Source of the DNA: DATBMY01 sp036554605
Lineage (GTDB): Bacteria > Acidobacteriota > Blastocatellia > UBA7656
Assembly: GCA_036554605.1 (NCBI GenBank)
Contig: DATBMY010000124.1
Span: 1-10,678 of the forward strand
Length of the DNA stretch: 10,678 bases
Direction of reading: 5' to 3'
Numbering within the stretch: the stretch's first letter is position 1; each line of letters opens with the position of its first letter. A program made the translations under genes and the position numbers. Shown here piece after piece: positions 1-7,302 of this stretch. The notes beneath the pieces are model-generated. The model ran no database searches and was not told where the DNA came from. It saw only the letters and a list, made by a program, of their open reading frames with translations.

Positions 1-3000
1 ACCCCAGTTGTTCTGATTCTCTGCTATGTCCAGCACAAGGGTCGCGGACTGTAATCCGTCCATTGAAATCCCGGATAAATCAAACCTGACAACCGCGCGA
101 TTATTTCCGGAATTTTGTATTCGCAGCCTTTCATTAGCGCCTTCGTTGGTGCTGTTAGCGCCGTTTCTCAAGAAGCTGTCGGCGCTGGCCAGGATTGCGC
201 CACTGACAGCGACTCTGAAACTGCAGCTCGACATGTTTCCGGATGCATCGGTCGCGGTGCATGTAACGGTCGTTCTGCCTAATGGGAATGCAGAGCCCGA
301 CGGCGGTATGCACACGACCGTGACACCCGGACAATTATCGGTGGCCGTAGCGCCTTCGTAGTTAACTACTGTCGAGGTCTGCCCATCCGGAGCAGTTACG
401 CTGATGTTTGCCGGGCAGGTGATTGTAGGCGGCTCTGTATCGATCACCGTCACCGTAAACGAGCAAGTCGCGCCTGTCGCGGTCGAACAGTGGACGGCCG
501 TCGTGCCCTTGGGGAAGAACGAGCCCGAAGCCGGCGTGCATATGACCGAGCCGCACCCGCCCATCGTTGTCGGCGCTTGGTAATTCACAAACGCGCCGCA
601 CTGGCCCGGGCTATTACCCATAAGTATGTCGGCCGGACAGGTGATCGTGCAGACGGCCATCACATGCACAGTGAACGTACAAGATGCCGTATTGTTCGAT
701 GCGTCAGTCGCCGTGCAGGTGACCGTAGTCGTGCCTGTCGGGAAGCAAGTGCCGGACGCGGGCTCGCAGGAGACTGTCGCGCCAGGACAATTGTCGCTTG
801 CCATAGGCGTGGTGTAATTGACCACCTCGCAAGTTCCGGTCGCCTGAACGCTGATATTATCCGGGCAAGATATCGCGGGCGGCTGCGTGTCGTTTACCGT
901 CACGGTAAACGAGCATGTCGCGTCAGGCCCAGAGCCGTTCGACGCCGTGCAATTGACGGTGGTCGTGCCAACCGTGAAAGTCGAACCACTTGCCGGGGTG
1001 CAGGTTACCGTTGGCGCCGGGCAGCCCGTAGAAGTGGTGCTGAAAGTCACGACCGCCGAGCACTGCCCGCTCTCAGCGTTTACTGTAATGTTGTCCGGGC
1101 AGGTGATTGCCGGAGCCTCCGGCAGGCTGGTCCTGGTCGCGTCGCCAGGCGCCGCGGTGTCGGGGTCATCCGTTAATATGTTTATTCCGCCGTCGCCCAG
1201 CACAGCGCCCTGATTCACTACTTCGCACACGCCTTGAGGCAACGGGTCATTGATCGTCACCCGGAAGGTAATCGACACGCTCTTTCCGGCGGGGATAGTG
1301 CCGACGTTTCTTGTGATCGTCTCACCCGACATAGGCGTGAAGGCGGTCTTCGATGCCGCGGCCTTGAGATCGAACTCAGCCGGGTTGAAGATGGCGGCGC
1401 GCGCCGGTATTGCCAGCGCGACTACAGGTTGACTGTCGGCCTTGCCCGGCGTGAGGGAAAGCTGATTGCCGCCGCGCGAAGGAAGCGGGTACTGGCGGAC
1501 CGGCGCGGGTATCTCGATCTTAAAGCTCGGCACACGCCTCATCGAAGGAATGAGCGTGTTAGCGCGATACCAGTGGCTATAGCTTGCGCGCTCTATATCA
1601 GCATGTTCGAGCGCGAACCCCATCGCCCTTGTCAGCGCCGAGAGCAGGTCCATGCGCCCGGCCGCGGCGCTTGAAGGGTTAGCTCTGAGCAAACCGTTCT
1701 TTGACTCGAACTCCGATTCATCGCCGGGCGTCGAGTCTATGAACCAGCCAAAGTTGCTCGCGCTCTCATCGATGATAATGGCGTCAGGCGTTGTCACCAC
1801 CAGTTGCCCGGCTGGCAGTTTCGCTATTTCTATCTTCAACGCTTCAAGCTTCGCCAGGTCATCGCCTTCCACGCCCGCGGCCTTCCATCGCTCGATTGCC
1901 GCCTGGATCATCGGGCCAAGGTCTGATTGCGTGAGGATGTACGCACCCGCGCCCGCGCCTTCATCTTCGGGAGCAAGCAATACGTCGCGTATGATTGCCT
2001 CTACCATTGAAGCGGCGCTTTGACGGTTGGCGGCAGCCGCGATCACTTCGTCCAGGCTTGCGCCGCTCGGAGCGGTGCAGGCAGTGCCGCCCACGTATCC
2101 GCCGCCCGTAGGCACCGAATTCGCCACGCTGCCGGTAGGCGTTCCGCCGTTGTTGCCCTGTACAAAAGCGACGACGGCCGCGTTGTCATTATTCGCGCCC
2201 GCGTATCCAGGCAGGCGAACCGTTGTCGCCATCCGCTGGCGCAGTCGGAAATCGGTCCCGCCGTTTGCGCCCGAGCCGGTCAAAGAATTGGCAAGCCCTC
2301 CCGCGCCCCCTATGCTCAGACAGGCCTGATGAGCATCTCCGCTGCTTGTGCCCCAGTTGAGGTGGAGGCCGTTGAGAATGAGGCCCGACAGGTTTCCGGG
2401 ATTTGAAATCGTGTTGCCGGTGACCGTGGCGTTTATGCTGCCGTTTCCGCCCGCCGACGCATCGCCGCCCTGAATGTGTATGGCGTTGTTGTTATACTGC
2501 GCGAGCACGTTATTGGTGATTCCGACGATGGATGAGCCGCCGCCCACCAGTCGCACTTCAATCGCGCCCCCCTCGCTCGATCCCGAATTCGGTATCCCCG
2601 CATCGCCAATCGTATTGTTTGAGATGATTCCATTGAAGCTGCCCGTGCCGGTCTGCAGGCCGACAAACAGAGCCGTGCCGCGCGAATCGCGGAAACTGTT
2701 ACCCGACACCTCATACGTCAGCGCCACGTTCGAACCGCCGCCGCCGCCGGTGATTGCGACGCCCCCGCCGCCCGCTATCGTGGCCGTGTGATTATTTGTA
2801 ATAGCGTTGTTGATAAAATCGAGGTCGCCCGCCGCGGTGTTGTTCAGGTTGAATTGCAGGTGGTCACCGCGCGTGCTGGTCAGAAAGCTGTTCTGCACTG
2901 TTGCCTTCAGCACCGCGCTGTTGAGCGCATGGAGAAATATTCCGTCGTTGCCATCACCATTACTGTTCGCCCCGATGGTCACAGTGTCGAAGGTGATGCG

Positions 3001-4590
3001 GTCGAGCGTGCCCGCTGAATTCGTCACGCGGACGTTATCTTTGCGCCCGCCGCTTATCTGGCTGTCGCTGATGGTTGCCGAACCCGTCAGGTTATCAAAG
3101 GCGATGCTCGATTCATCGGATGCGCCCGATGTCCCGTTGCTGCCGTTCACTACTGAATTAGTCAGCGTAAAACCGTCGACGTTTATGCCGCGTATGGCAA
3201 AGTTGGGATGATCATTTATCTGCATCCCTTGAAGTGAAATGGTGGTGACGTTCTCAAGATAAACGCCTATTCCGTCCGTAGTGGTATCCGCGCCGGTCGT
3301 CGAAGCTATCGTGCCGCCGGTGCCCGCTCCGCCCGAGCCCGCGACGCTAAAGGCGCCGGTCGTGTTCTTTATGAAGATTCCATTCGCCGCGCCCGACGAC
3401 GAGATATGAGTAAAGGTCGCGGCCAGGATGCCGTTGACGAGATTTACGCCCTGCCCCGTGCCTTCGAGTCTTACGCTGCTGACCGATAGCGATCCGAAAT
3501 TATTGCCCGCGATGTCGGTCCCGCCCGTATTCCCCACGGTGAACCCGCTCAGGCGGTTGTTCTGAGCGAGGATGATGCCGTTGCTCGCGCTCGTGATGGT
3601 CGGCGCGACGCCCGCGCCCGGCAGCGGGCCGCTCCCCGCCGGAACAGGCACAAGTAGCGCGCTAGCAAGGTCAACCCCCTGCCCTATGAGCTTCTGGTCG
3701 TTCTGAAGTGTATGAGGCCCAGTGTATGCTCCCGAGTAGAGGAATATAAAATCGCCCGGGTCGTCCGCGGCCGGTCCCAGGTCCGAGAGGCTGTCAAATG
3801 GAGATGTGAAACGGCCGTCGCCTCCCCCCGCCGCCGAGTCGTCTATAAACCATATCACCTCGTTCACGGTAATCGTGACGGTTGCCGTATCGGTGCCGCC
3901 GTTGCCGTCGGTTATCGTGTAAGTGAAAGTGTCCGTCCCTTCAAACCCGGCAGGCGGATTATAAGTAAAAGCGCCGTTCGCATTGACGCTAAGCTGGCCG
4001 CCCTGCGCGCTGGAAGCGGGCGCGGACTGAACGCTGACCGTGTCGCCGTCGCCGTCGCCGTCATTACCGAGAAGACCTGGCGCGTTGATGCTTATCTGCA
4101 CGTTGCCAAGCGCATTGAACGCATCGTTCGCGGCGAGCGGCGTCGTGTTTATAGAGCCCGGAACCAGTGTCGTGTTCGGATCAATCGTGTCGGTGAAGAG
4201 CACGCCGGTGGCAGGCATGTCGCCGCTATTTGTAATCGTCACCGTGTACTGCAGCGTATCGCCCGCGTCCGCCGTGAGATCGCCATTTACGTCGGTGAAT
4301 AGCGCGTCGCTTTTTGTAGCCGAAAGCGAAGCGGCGAATGGACTGGCCGCGGCCGCGCGGAGGGCAAGCAGACTGAATCTTTCGGTTAACGCCTCGCGCC
4401 TTGCGGCCGCACCCGTGGCGGCGGGCCGATCAAGCCTCGCGGCTTTCGGCGCGCTTTGCGCGGCGGCCGTCTCGTGAAAAGATGCCGGGCCCGCCGAGTT
4501 AGAGAACGCGTTAAAGAGATTCGATAGCGGTATTAGCGCAAGAAAGAAACCTGCCGTGTACCTCAGCGCGCGCGCGCGACTACTCTTCAT
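1..4590 (-). CDS. Giant secreted mosaic surface protein (DUF11 / cadherin-like / beta-helix / HYR), C-terminus cut by window edge
   Basis: One uninterrupted minus-strand frame of 1530 codons begins at ATG 4590 and is still open at base 1. The start is supported by GAGGAG (4598-4603) 7 nt upstream. Visible order: basic then hydrophobic signal peptide (residues 1-35); DUF11-like domain (about 90-150); cadherin/Ig-like domain (about 155-240) with an Asp-Gly acidic repeat at 177-183; right-handed parallel beta-helix rich in Asn, Gly and Thr (about 245-765) opening with VIWFIDDSAAGGGDGR; a cap with FRLRQRM near 780; a metalloprotease-like segment (about 905-1010) containing GWFIDSTPGDESEF but no HExxH; a second DUF11-like domain (about 1045-1150); four HYR repeats starting near 1160, 1238, 1314 and 1388, each with an ITCP- or ISCP-type opening and paired cysteines; and the start of a DNRLRE/CBM96-like domain (1466 on). 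Disulfide-type cysteines and the signal peptide imply an extracellular protein, perhaps an adhesin or matrix component. The exact role and any C-terminal sorting signal cannot be seen. Confidence 0.9.
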   Translation of the reverse strand, partial: MKSSRARALRYTAGFFLALIPLSNLFNAFSNSAGPASFHETAAAQSAPKAARLDRPAATGAAARREALTERFSLLALRAAAASPFAASLSATKSDALFTDVNGDLTADAGDTLQYTVTITNSGDMPATGVLFTDTIDPNTTLVPGSINTTPLAANDAFNALGNVQISINAPGLLGNDGDGDGDTVSVQSAPASSAQGGQLSVNANGAFTYNPPAGFEGTDTFTYTITDGNGGTDTATVTITVNEVIWFIDDSAAGGGDGRFTSPFDSLSDLGPAADDPGDFIFLYSGAYTGPHTLQNDQKLIGQGVDLASALLVPVPAGSGPLPGAGVAPTITSASNGIILAQNNRLSGFTVGNTGGTDIAGNNFGSLSVSSVRLEGTGQGVNLVNGILAATFTHISSSGAANGIFIKNTTGAFSVAGSGGAGTGGTIASTTGADTTTDGIGVYLENVTTISLQGMQINDHPNFAIRGINVDGFTLTNSVVNGSNGTSGASDESSIAFDNLTGSATISDSQISGGRKDNVRVTNSAGTLDRITFDTVTIGANSNGDGNDGIFLHALNSAVLKATVQNSFLTSTRGDHLQFNLNNTAAGDLDFINNAITNNHTATIAGGGGVAITGGGGGSNVALTYEVSGNSFRDSRGTALFVGLQTGTGSFNGIISNNTIGDAGIPNSGSSEGGAIEVRLVGGGSSIVGITNNVLAQYNNNAIHIQGGDASAGGNGSINATVTGNTISNPGNLSGLILNGLHLNWGTSSGDAHQACLSIGGAGGLANSLTGSGANGGTDFRLRQRMATTVRLPGYAGANNDNAAVVAFVQGNNGGTPTGSVANSVPTGGGYVGGTACTAPSGASLDEVIAAAANRQSAASMVEAIIRDVLLAPEDEGAGAGAYILTQSDLGPMIQAAIERWKAAGVEGDDLAKLEALKIEIAKLPAGQLVVTTPDAIIIDESASNFGWFIDSTPGDESEFESKNGLLRANPSSAAAGRMDLLSALTRAMGFALEHADIERASYSHWYRANTLIPSMRRVPSFKIEIPAPVRQYPLPSRGGNQLSLTPGKADSQPVVALAIPARAAIFNPAEFDLKAAASKTAFTPMSGETITRNVGTIPAGKSVSITFRVTINDPLPQGVCEVVNQGAVLGDGGINILTDDPDTAAPGDATRTSLPEAPAITCPDNITVNAESGQCSAVVTFSTTSTGCPAPTVTCTPASGSTFTVGTTTVNCTASNGSGPDATCSFTVTVNDTQPPAISCPDNISVQATGTCEVVNYTTPMASDNCPGATVSCEPASGTCFPTGTTTVTCTATDASNNTASCTFTVHVMAVCTITCPADILMGNSPGQCGAFVNYQAPTTMGGCGSVICTPASGSFFPKGTTAVHCSTATGATCSFTVTVIDTEPPTITCPANISVTAPDGQTSTVVNYEGATATDNCPGVTVVCIPPSGSAFPLGRTTVTCTATDASGNMSSCSFRVAVSGAILASADSFLRNGANSTNEGANERLRIQNSGNNRAVVRFDLSGISMDGLQSATLVLDIAENQNNWG

Positions 4591-4597
4591 AGTGGTT

Positions 4598-4603
4598 CTC
4601 CTC
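4598..4603 (-). promoter_or_regulatory. Ribosome binding site of the giant surface protein gene
   Basis: GAGGAG on the minus strand, 7 nt before ATG 4590. It fixes the start immediately ahead of a typical basic-then-hydrophobic signal peptide. Confidence 0.75.
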
Positions 4604-4796
4604 ACAGAAGCATGTAGATGAGAGCTTTCAATTGATCTATTCATCGCTGGTCTCAACATTCATTAGCAAAGTGGCGGGCCCGCAAGTGCAGGCTATAGAG
4701 ATTCGGTTGCAAAGAGCACGCAAGCTTCATGGGCGGTCGGCTGAAAGCAAGAAGCCAGGACCAAAAGGGCTCGCTTATAAACCCGGCCGTGAGATT

Positions 4797-4829
4797 AGGA
4801 GCAGAGTCGAGCAAGTCAACCCTGCTCCT
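4797..4829 (-). terminator. Possible terminator or mRNA-end hairpin after the collar operon
   Basis: An 8-bp perfect inverted repeat, AGGAGCAG / CTGCTCCT, with a 17-nt loop starts 18 nt past the stop of the last collar gene. There is no uridine run after the stem in the direction of transcription, so it is not a textbook Rho-independent terminator. A second, weaker stem (GGG...CCC then TTTT) follows near 4765-4785. Confidence 0.3.
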
Positions 4830-4846
4830 CGATATAGTCGCGGCCG

Positions 4847-5374
4847 TCAGCCCCTGGGAGGGAATATTCCCTGCATCGCGATGCAAAAGTTGACAACGAG
4901 ATAAGGCATCATGTTGTTGTGCGGCAGCGAGCCGCCCGCGATCGACAGCGACTGTATGTGCATAGGAGACTGCGGCTGGGCGGGGTTTTGGTAAACCTTT
5001 CCGCCATTTGCTACCGCGAGCACGCGATTCGGGTTCGGGACGGCCTGGTCGGCCTGGTTGAGTCCATCCGCCCTGACGGCGTGGGTATGCGCCGGTATTT
5101 CGCTTTCGAGCAAGGTGACAGACTCAACGCCCCCGGCCTGTCCCTGGTCGTAAAGGGAAAGGCCCGCGCCCTGCCCCCAAAACATCGGCGCGGCGCCTTC
5201 CAGGTTGGGCAGCGCGAATGTCGATTTCCCGTCACCCCCATACATAGTGCCGAGCAGCGAAAAGAGGGCAGTGTTCTGTGATATAGGAAGCAACTGCCCG
5301 TTGCACTGGGCCCAGCCGGTCGGCGCGAAGTTGAATCCGAACATGCGTATTTCTGCGACAAACGGATCACTCAT
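4847..5374 (-). CDS. Phage tail-collar domain protein, third paralogue
   Basis: A 175-residue protein of the tail-collar/microcystin-dependent-protein (MdpB-like) type, last of three tandem paralogues. The N-terminal collar domain (about 7-65) has the family signature: EIRMFGFNFAPTGW, CNGQLLPISQN, GTMYGGDG and FALPNLEG. The middle carries IPAHTH, with an HxH pair at residues 96 and 98. The C-terminal end is the family ending GGSLPHNNMMPY...GIFPPRG. In phages such domains sit at tail-fibre tips and trimerise; chromosomal versions are poorly understood. This copy is the most divergent of the three: the PMHxG motif after the collar reads PMFWG, and the Q of GGSQPH is L. ATG 5374 is preceded by AAGGAG, 7 nt away, which overlaps the stop of the preceding collar gene, indicating coupled translation. 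There is no signal peptide. Identity is sure; function is unknown. Confidence 0.93.
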   Translation of the reverse strand: MSDPFVAEIRMFGFNFAPTGWAQCNGQLLPISQNTALFSLLGTMYGGDGKSTFALPNLEGAAPMFWGQGAGLSLYDQGQAGGVESVTLLESEIPAHTHAVRADGLNQADQAVPNPNRVLAVANGGKVYQNPAQPQSPMHIQSLSIAGGSLPHNNMMPYLVVNFCIAMQGIFPPRG

Positions 5375-5385
5375 CTTTATTCTCC

Positions 5386-5904
5386 TTACGTTTGGCTGGG
5401 GAATACCCCGAACAGCGAGAGTATGAAGCTGATGCAGAGGTACGGCTGAAGGTTGGTGTGCGGCTGGCTGCCGCCGACAGGCGAAACTGAGTTGGCGGCC
5501 ATGCTTACGCTCGGCTGGTCCTCTATAAACAACTGGAGGCTCGACCCGGAAGTGGCCAGCACGTTGCCCCCGGGATTGCCCTGAGTCCCGGTGGCCGTGG
5601 AAGCCACCATCGCATGAGAGTGTACGGGTATTTGCTGCGTCGTGAGCGTCACTTCTTCAGTACCGGACTTCTCACCTATGGTGAAGCTACTGCCGGCGTT
5701 TGTGCCCATATGCATCGGGAGCCGGCCTTGCAGGTCCGGCAAATTGAAAGTCTCCTGGCCGTCGCCGCCATAGGTTGTTCCAATGAGAGTGAAAAGCGCG
5801 TCGTTTTGCGAGATGGCAAGCGTCTGGCCATTACAAAACGCCCACCCCGCGGGGGCAAAGTTGCCGCCGAACATTCTTATCTCGCCTATATATGGACTAC
5901 TCAT
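5386..5904 (-). CDS. Phage tail-collar domain protein, second paralogue
   Basis: A 172-residue protein when started at ATG 5904 (MSSPYIGEIRMFGGNF), the middle gene of the collar trio. I prefer this start to one at 5949 because AAGGAG lies 6 nt upstream of it and because it matches the N-termini of both neighbours; the 15 extra residues would overlap the upstream collar gene's end. The collar domain covers about 7-65 (FAPAGWAFCNGQ, TTYGGDGQETFNLPDLQG, then RLPMHMG). IPVHSH (HxH at 95 and 97) and GGSQPHTNLQPY are present. The segment between them (about 100-143) is rich in small and polar residues and differs in each paralogue, as expected if it forms the exposed, specificity-determining part. 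No secretion signal is visible. The stop TAA (5386-5388) is part of the next gene's ribosome site. Confidence 0.93.
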   Translation of the reverse strand: MSSPYIGEIRMFGGNFAPAGWAFCNGQTLAISQNDALFTLIGTTYGGDGQETFNLPDLQGRLPMHMGTNAGSSFTIGEKSGTEEVTLTTQQIPVHSHAMVASTATGTQGNPGGNVLATSGSSLQLFIEDQPSVSMAANSVSPVGGSQPHTNLQPYLCISFILSLFGVFPSQT

Positions 5905-5914
5905 AGATCTCTCC

Positions 5915-6421
5915 TTAGTTCCGCGACGGGAAGATTCCCTGAAGCGCAACGATAAAATTCAGAACCGTGTAAGGCTGCATGTTATTGTGAGGCTGACTGC
6001 CGCCAACGTTTGTAACCCCGGCGGGCGAAAGCGTCGTCAGCGAGTTCAGCGGGCCGTACAGGTTGTTGCCGGGCCCTAAGATGGTGCCATTCGGGTTAAA
6101 GGAGCTCGTGGCCGTATTATCCGTGTTTGTACACATCACAAAGTGAGTGTGCGCGGGCATCTGGCTCTGATTGACCGTAACGCTATAGGCGCCTCCGGTC
6201 TGCCCCTGTGTAAAACCGGCGCCGACATGCATCGGCACCTTGCCTTGAAAATTAGGCAACGCGAAAGTGGTCTGGCCGTTGCCGCCATACATTGTGCCGA
6301 ACAGCGAGAATAACGCCTGGTTCTGGTTGATGGGCAGAAGCTGGCCGTTGCAAAGGGCCCAGCCGCGGGGTGGAAAGTTGAAACTTACGATCTTGATTTC
6401 GCCCAGGAATGGTTCACCCAT
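5915..6421 (-). CDS. Phage tail-collar domain protein, first paralogue of the operon
   Basis: A 168-residue protein started at ATG 6421 (MGEPFLGEIKIVSFNF), where an AGGAGG ribosome site sits 7 nt upstream. A GTG 69 bases further up would add 23 residues with no family match, so I reject it. The collar domain is at about 7-65 (PPRGWALCNGQLLPINQN, GTMYGGNGQ, FALPNFQGKVPMHVG). MPAHTH (HxH at 91 and 93) and the C-terminal GGSQPHNNMQPY...GIFPSRN are intact. The paralogue-specific stretch (about 95-140) is rich in Asn, Thr and Gly. First gene after the strong promoter at 6604-6631, so it heads the operon. Its stop TAA (5915-5917) overlaps the ribosome site of the next collar gene. Probable role: structural fibre-tip-like protein; the partner is unknown. 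Confidence 0.93.
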   Translation of the reverse strand: MGEPFLGEIKIVSFNFPPRGWALCNGQLLPINQNQALFSLFGTMYGGNGQTTFALPNFQGKVPMHVGAGFTQGQTGGAYSVTVNQSQMPAHTHFVMCTNTDNTATSSFNPNGTILGPGNNLYGPLNSLTTLSPAGVTNVGGSQPHNNMQPYTVLNFIVALQGIFPSRN

Positions 6422-6428
6422 GCTGTTT

Positions 6429-6434
6429 CCTCCT
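6429..6434 (-). promoter_or_regulatory. Strong ribosome binding site deciding the first collar gene's start
   Basis: A perfect AGGAGG on the minus strand, 7 nt before ATG 6421. It supports the MGEPFLG start over an upstream GTG at 6490. Confidence 0.8.
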
Positions 6435-6603
6435 AGCTTACAAAAGATAGCTGTCTTACCGATGGCCGAACAGAAGAAGGCCAGGCTCACGTAGGTTCTA
6501 CTTGAGCACGGATTGAATTAAACCGCTTGATAATACTGCTACAACGATTCTGAGGGACTGAACTCAACCAACTTCAAATGTAATTCCACTCTCAGAGGCC
6601 CCG

Positions 6604-6631
6604 ATTGTATCACAAGGCAAGGGCAAGTCAA
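6604..6631 (-). promoter_or_regulatory. Sigma70-type promoter of the tail-collar operon
   Basis: On the minus strand, -35 TTGACT (6626-6631) and -10 TACAAT (6604-6609) are separated by 16 bases. An A-rich stretch upstream (about 6638-6655) resembles an UP element. The expected transcription start is near 6597, leaving a leader of about 176 nt before the first collar gene. Best-scoring promoter by eye in the collar region. Confidence 0.72.
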
Positions 6632-6803
6632 TGCTCGACTTTTGTTATTTTCATGATATTCATCTAGCGTTAGCTATCTTACCTATGGAAACTTTTCTTT
6701 TCTTGGCGCTTTTTTCTATTGCAAGTTTTGAGGGGAAGCTTTAGACTCACGCGCATTGGCTGAGCATCAGCATTTCCGCATTGGCCATCGTCACTAATCA
6801 GCT

Positions 6804-6808
6804 GGAGG
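6804..6808 (+). promoter_or_regulatory. Ribosome binding site of the Tat DUF6916 gene
   Basis: GGAGG lies 6 nt before ATG 6815. A competing ATG at 6811 is too close to it and in another frame, so the start at 6815, which gives the twin-arginine leader, is favoured. Confidence 0.7.
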
Positions 6809-6814
6809 GAATGA

Positions 6815-7267
6815 ATGTCTATATCGCGAAGGGGATTCTTGCGGGCAGGGAGTATATTCGGCGTTGCAGCCATAATCCCCAGAGGCATCGACGGGATCGC
6901 TTTTGCCGATTCGACCGCCGGCAACACCATTTCAGCCCAGGCCAACAGGCTCGCCAAAATGACGCTCTCGAAATTCAGCGCTCAGTTAAACACTACATTC
7001 AGGTTTCGTGTTAAAGGCGCGGGCTGGGTAGATTTCCAACTGGTAGATACAAAAGATCTGCGCCCTGTGGCCGCGCAGTCCTCGGCTGATGATAAAACAG
7101 AGTGCTTTTACCTGCTATTTCATGGACCTGCCGAGGTGCCGCTCGCGCAAGGCACCTACAGCGTCAAACACTCCGAGTTAAAGAAATTCCAGATATTCGT
7201 GGTGCCAGCCGACTCTGACAGCAGCGGCCTTAAATATGAAGCGCACTTTAACCGCCTCGCTTCATGA
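6815..7267 (+). CDS. Tat-exported DUF6916-like protein
   Basis: A 150-residue protein with a clear twin-arginine signal: SRRGFLRAG at residues 4-12, a hydrophobic stretch GSIFGVAAI, and a plausible signal-peptidase site AFA|DS after residue 31. The mature part (about 48-148) resembles the small DUF6916 domain as I recall it: KFSAQLNTTFRF, a middle FYLLFHGPAEVPLAQGTYSV, and the ending FQIFVVP...YEAHFNRL. It is plainly homologous to the cytoplasmic protein at 7789-8100. It is the only plus-strand gene between the two minus-strand clusters, divergent from the collar operon and convergent with the GNAT operon. Tat export implies that it folds, or binds a partner, before export. The biochemical function of the family is unknown to me; a structural or chaperone-like partner of the collar proteins is only inference. 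Confidence 0.85.
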   Translation: MSISRRGFLRAGSIFGVAAIIPRGIDGIAFADSTAGNTISAQANRLAKMTLSKFSAQLNTTFRFRVKGAGWVDFQLVDTKDLRPVAAQSSADDKTECFYLLFHGPAEVPLAQGTYSVKHSELKKFQIFVVPADSDSSGLKYEAHFNRLAS

Positions 7268-7285
7268 GTGAGTCCCATCGAGGGC

Positions 7286-7302
7286 GGCTGATATAGTCAG
7301 CC
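7286..7302. terminator. Small hairpin between convergent genes
   Basis: A perfect 6-bp inverted repeat GGCTGA / TCAGCC with a 5-base loop lies between the convergent Tat DUF6916 and GNAT genes and includes the GNAT stop codon (7297-7299). It could end transcription in both directions, but no T-run follows on either strand, so the call is weak. Confidence 0.3.

Larger units (their letters stand above)
4591..4846 (-). other. Intergenic gap between collar operon and giant surface gene
   Basis: No credible gene lies in these 256 bases; short frames on either strand lack a recognisable protein and a good ribosome site. The gap holds an inverted repeat (4797-4829) just after the last collar stop, a perfect GC palindrome GCGGGCCCGC (4674-4683), and the leader of the giant gene. 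I found no convincing sigma70 promoter here. The giant gene could have its own unrecognised promoter or be read through from the collar operon. Confidence 0.6.
6422..6814. other. Divergent regulatory region between collar operon and Tat DUF6916 gene
   Basis: These 393 bases hold no credible gene. The left half is the roughly 176-nt untranslated leader of the collar operon, the middle holds its promoter, and the right half (about 6632-6814) leads into the plus-strand Tat-signal gene and includes T-rich tracts around 6690-6720. I see no good plus-strand sigma70 pair; candidates such as TTGTTA (6642-6647) with TAGCGT (6665-6670) are weak. I do not recognise the leader as a known riboswitch. Confidence 0.6.

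Noticed and set aside
1..1120. Periodic DNA similarity that could suggest a CRISPR array or satellite repeat
   Set aside because: The periodicity of about 230-250 bases reflects four diverged HYR protein domains in one reading frame, not identical short repeats with spacers.
4042..4062. GTCGCC microsatellite
   Set aside because: Only three and a half units, in frame, encoding an acidic Asp-Gly run typical of cadherin/Ig-like linkers; not notable as a repeat locus.
490..4302. Several long plus-strand open frames (for example 490-1176, 1234-1674, 2020-2406, 3712-4302)
   Set aside because: All are antisense to the giant minus-strand gene in codon register. They are Arg/His-rich translations without recognisable domains, and exist because the sense strand uses GC-rich codons with few antisense stops.
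4566..4578. Alternating GC run at the signal-peptide region
   Set aside because: Short and explained by Arg-Ala codons in the signal peptide's basic region.
5905..5949. A 15-residue N-terminal extension of the second collar protein
   Set aside because: It overlaps the end of the first collar gene, lacks a ribosome site, and is absent from the paralogues' N-termini.
4847..6421. Remnant prophage or tailocin
   Set aside because: Only collar-type proteins are present. No sheath, tube, baseplate, tape-measure, capsid, terminase, lysis or integrase genes and no attachment-site repeats are seen; the flanks are ordinary chromosomal genes.
6422..6490. A 23-residue extension of the first collar protein that could look like a signal peptide
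   Set aside because: It would need a GTG start with no ribosome site, while AGGAGG sits exactly before ATG 6421, which matches the paralogues.
6679..6957. A minus-strand frame across the start of the Tat DUF6916 gene
   Set aside because: It overlaps a well-supported plus-strand gene with a Tat signal and ribosome site, and its translation shows no domain.
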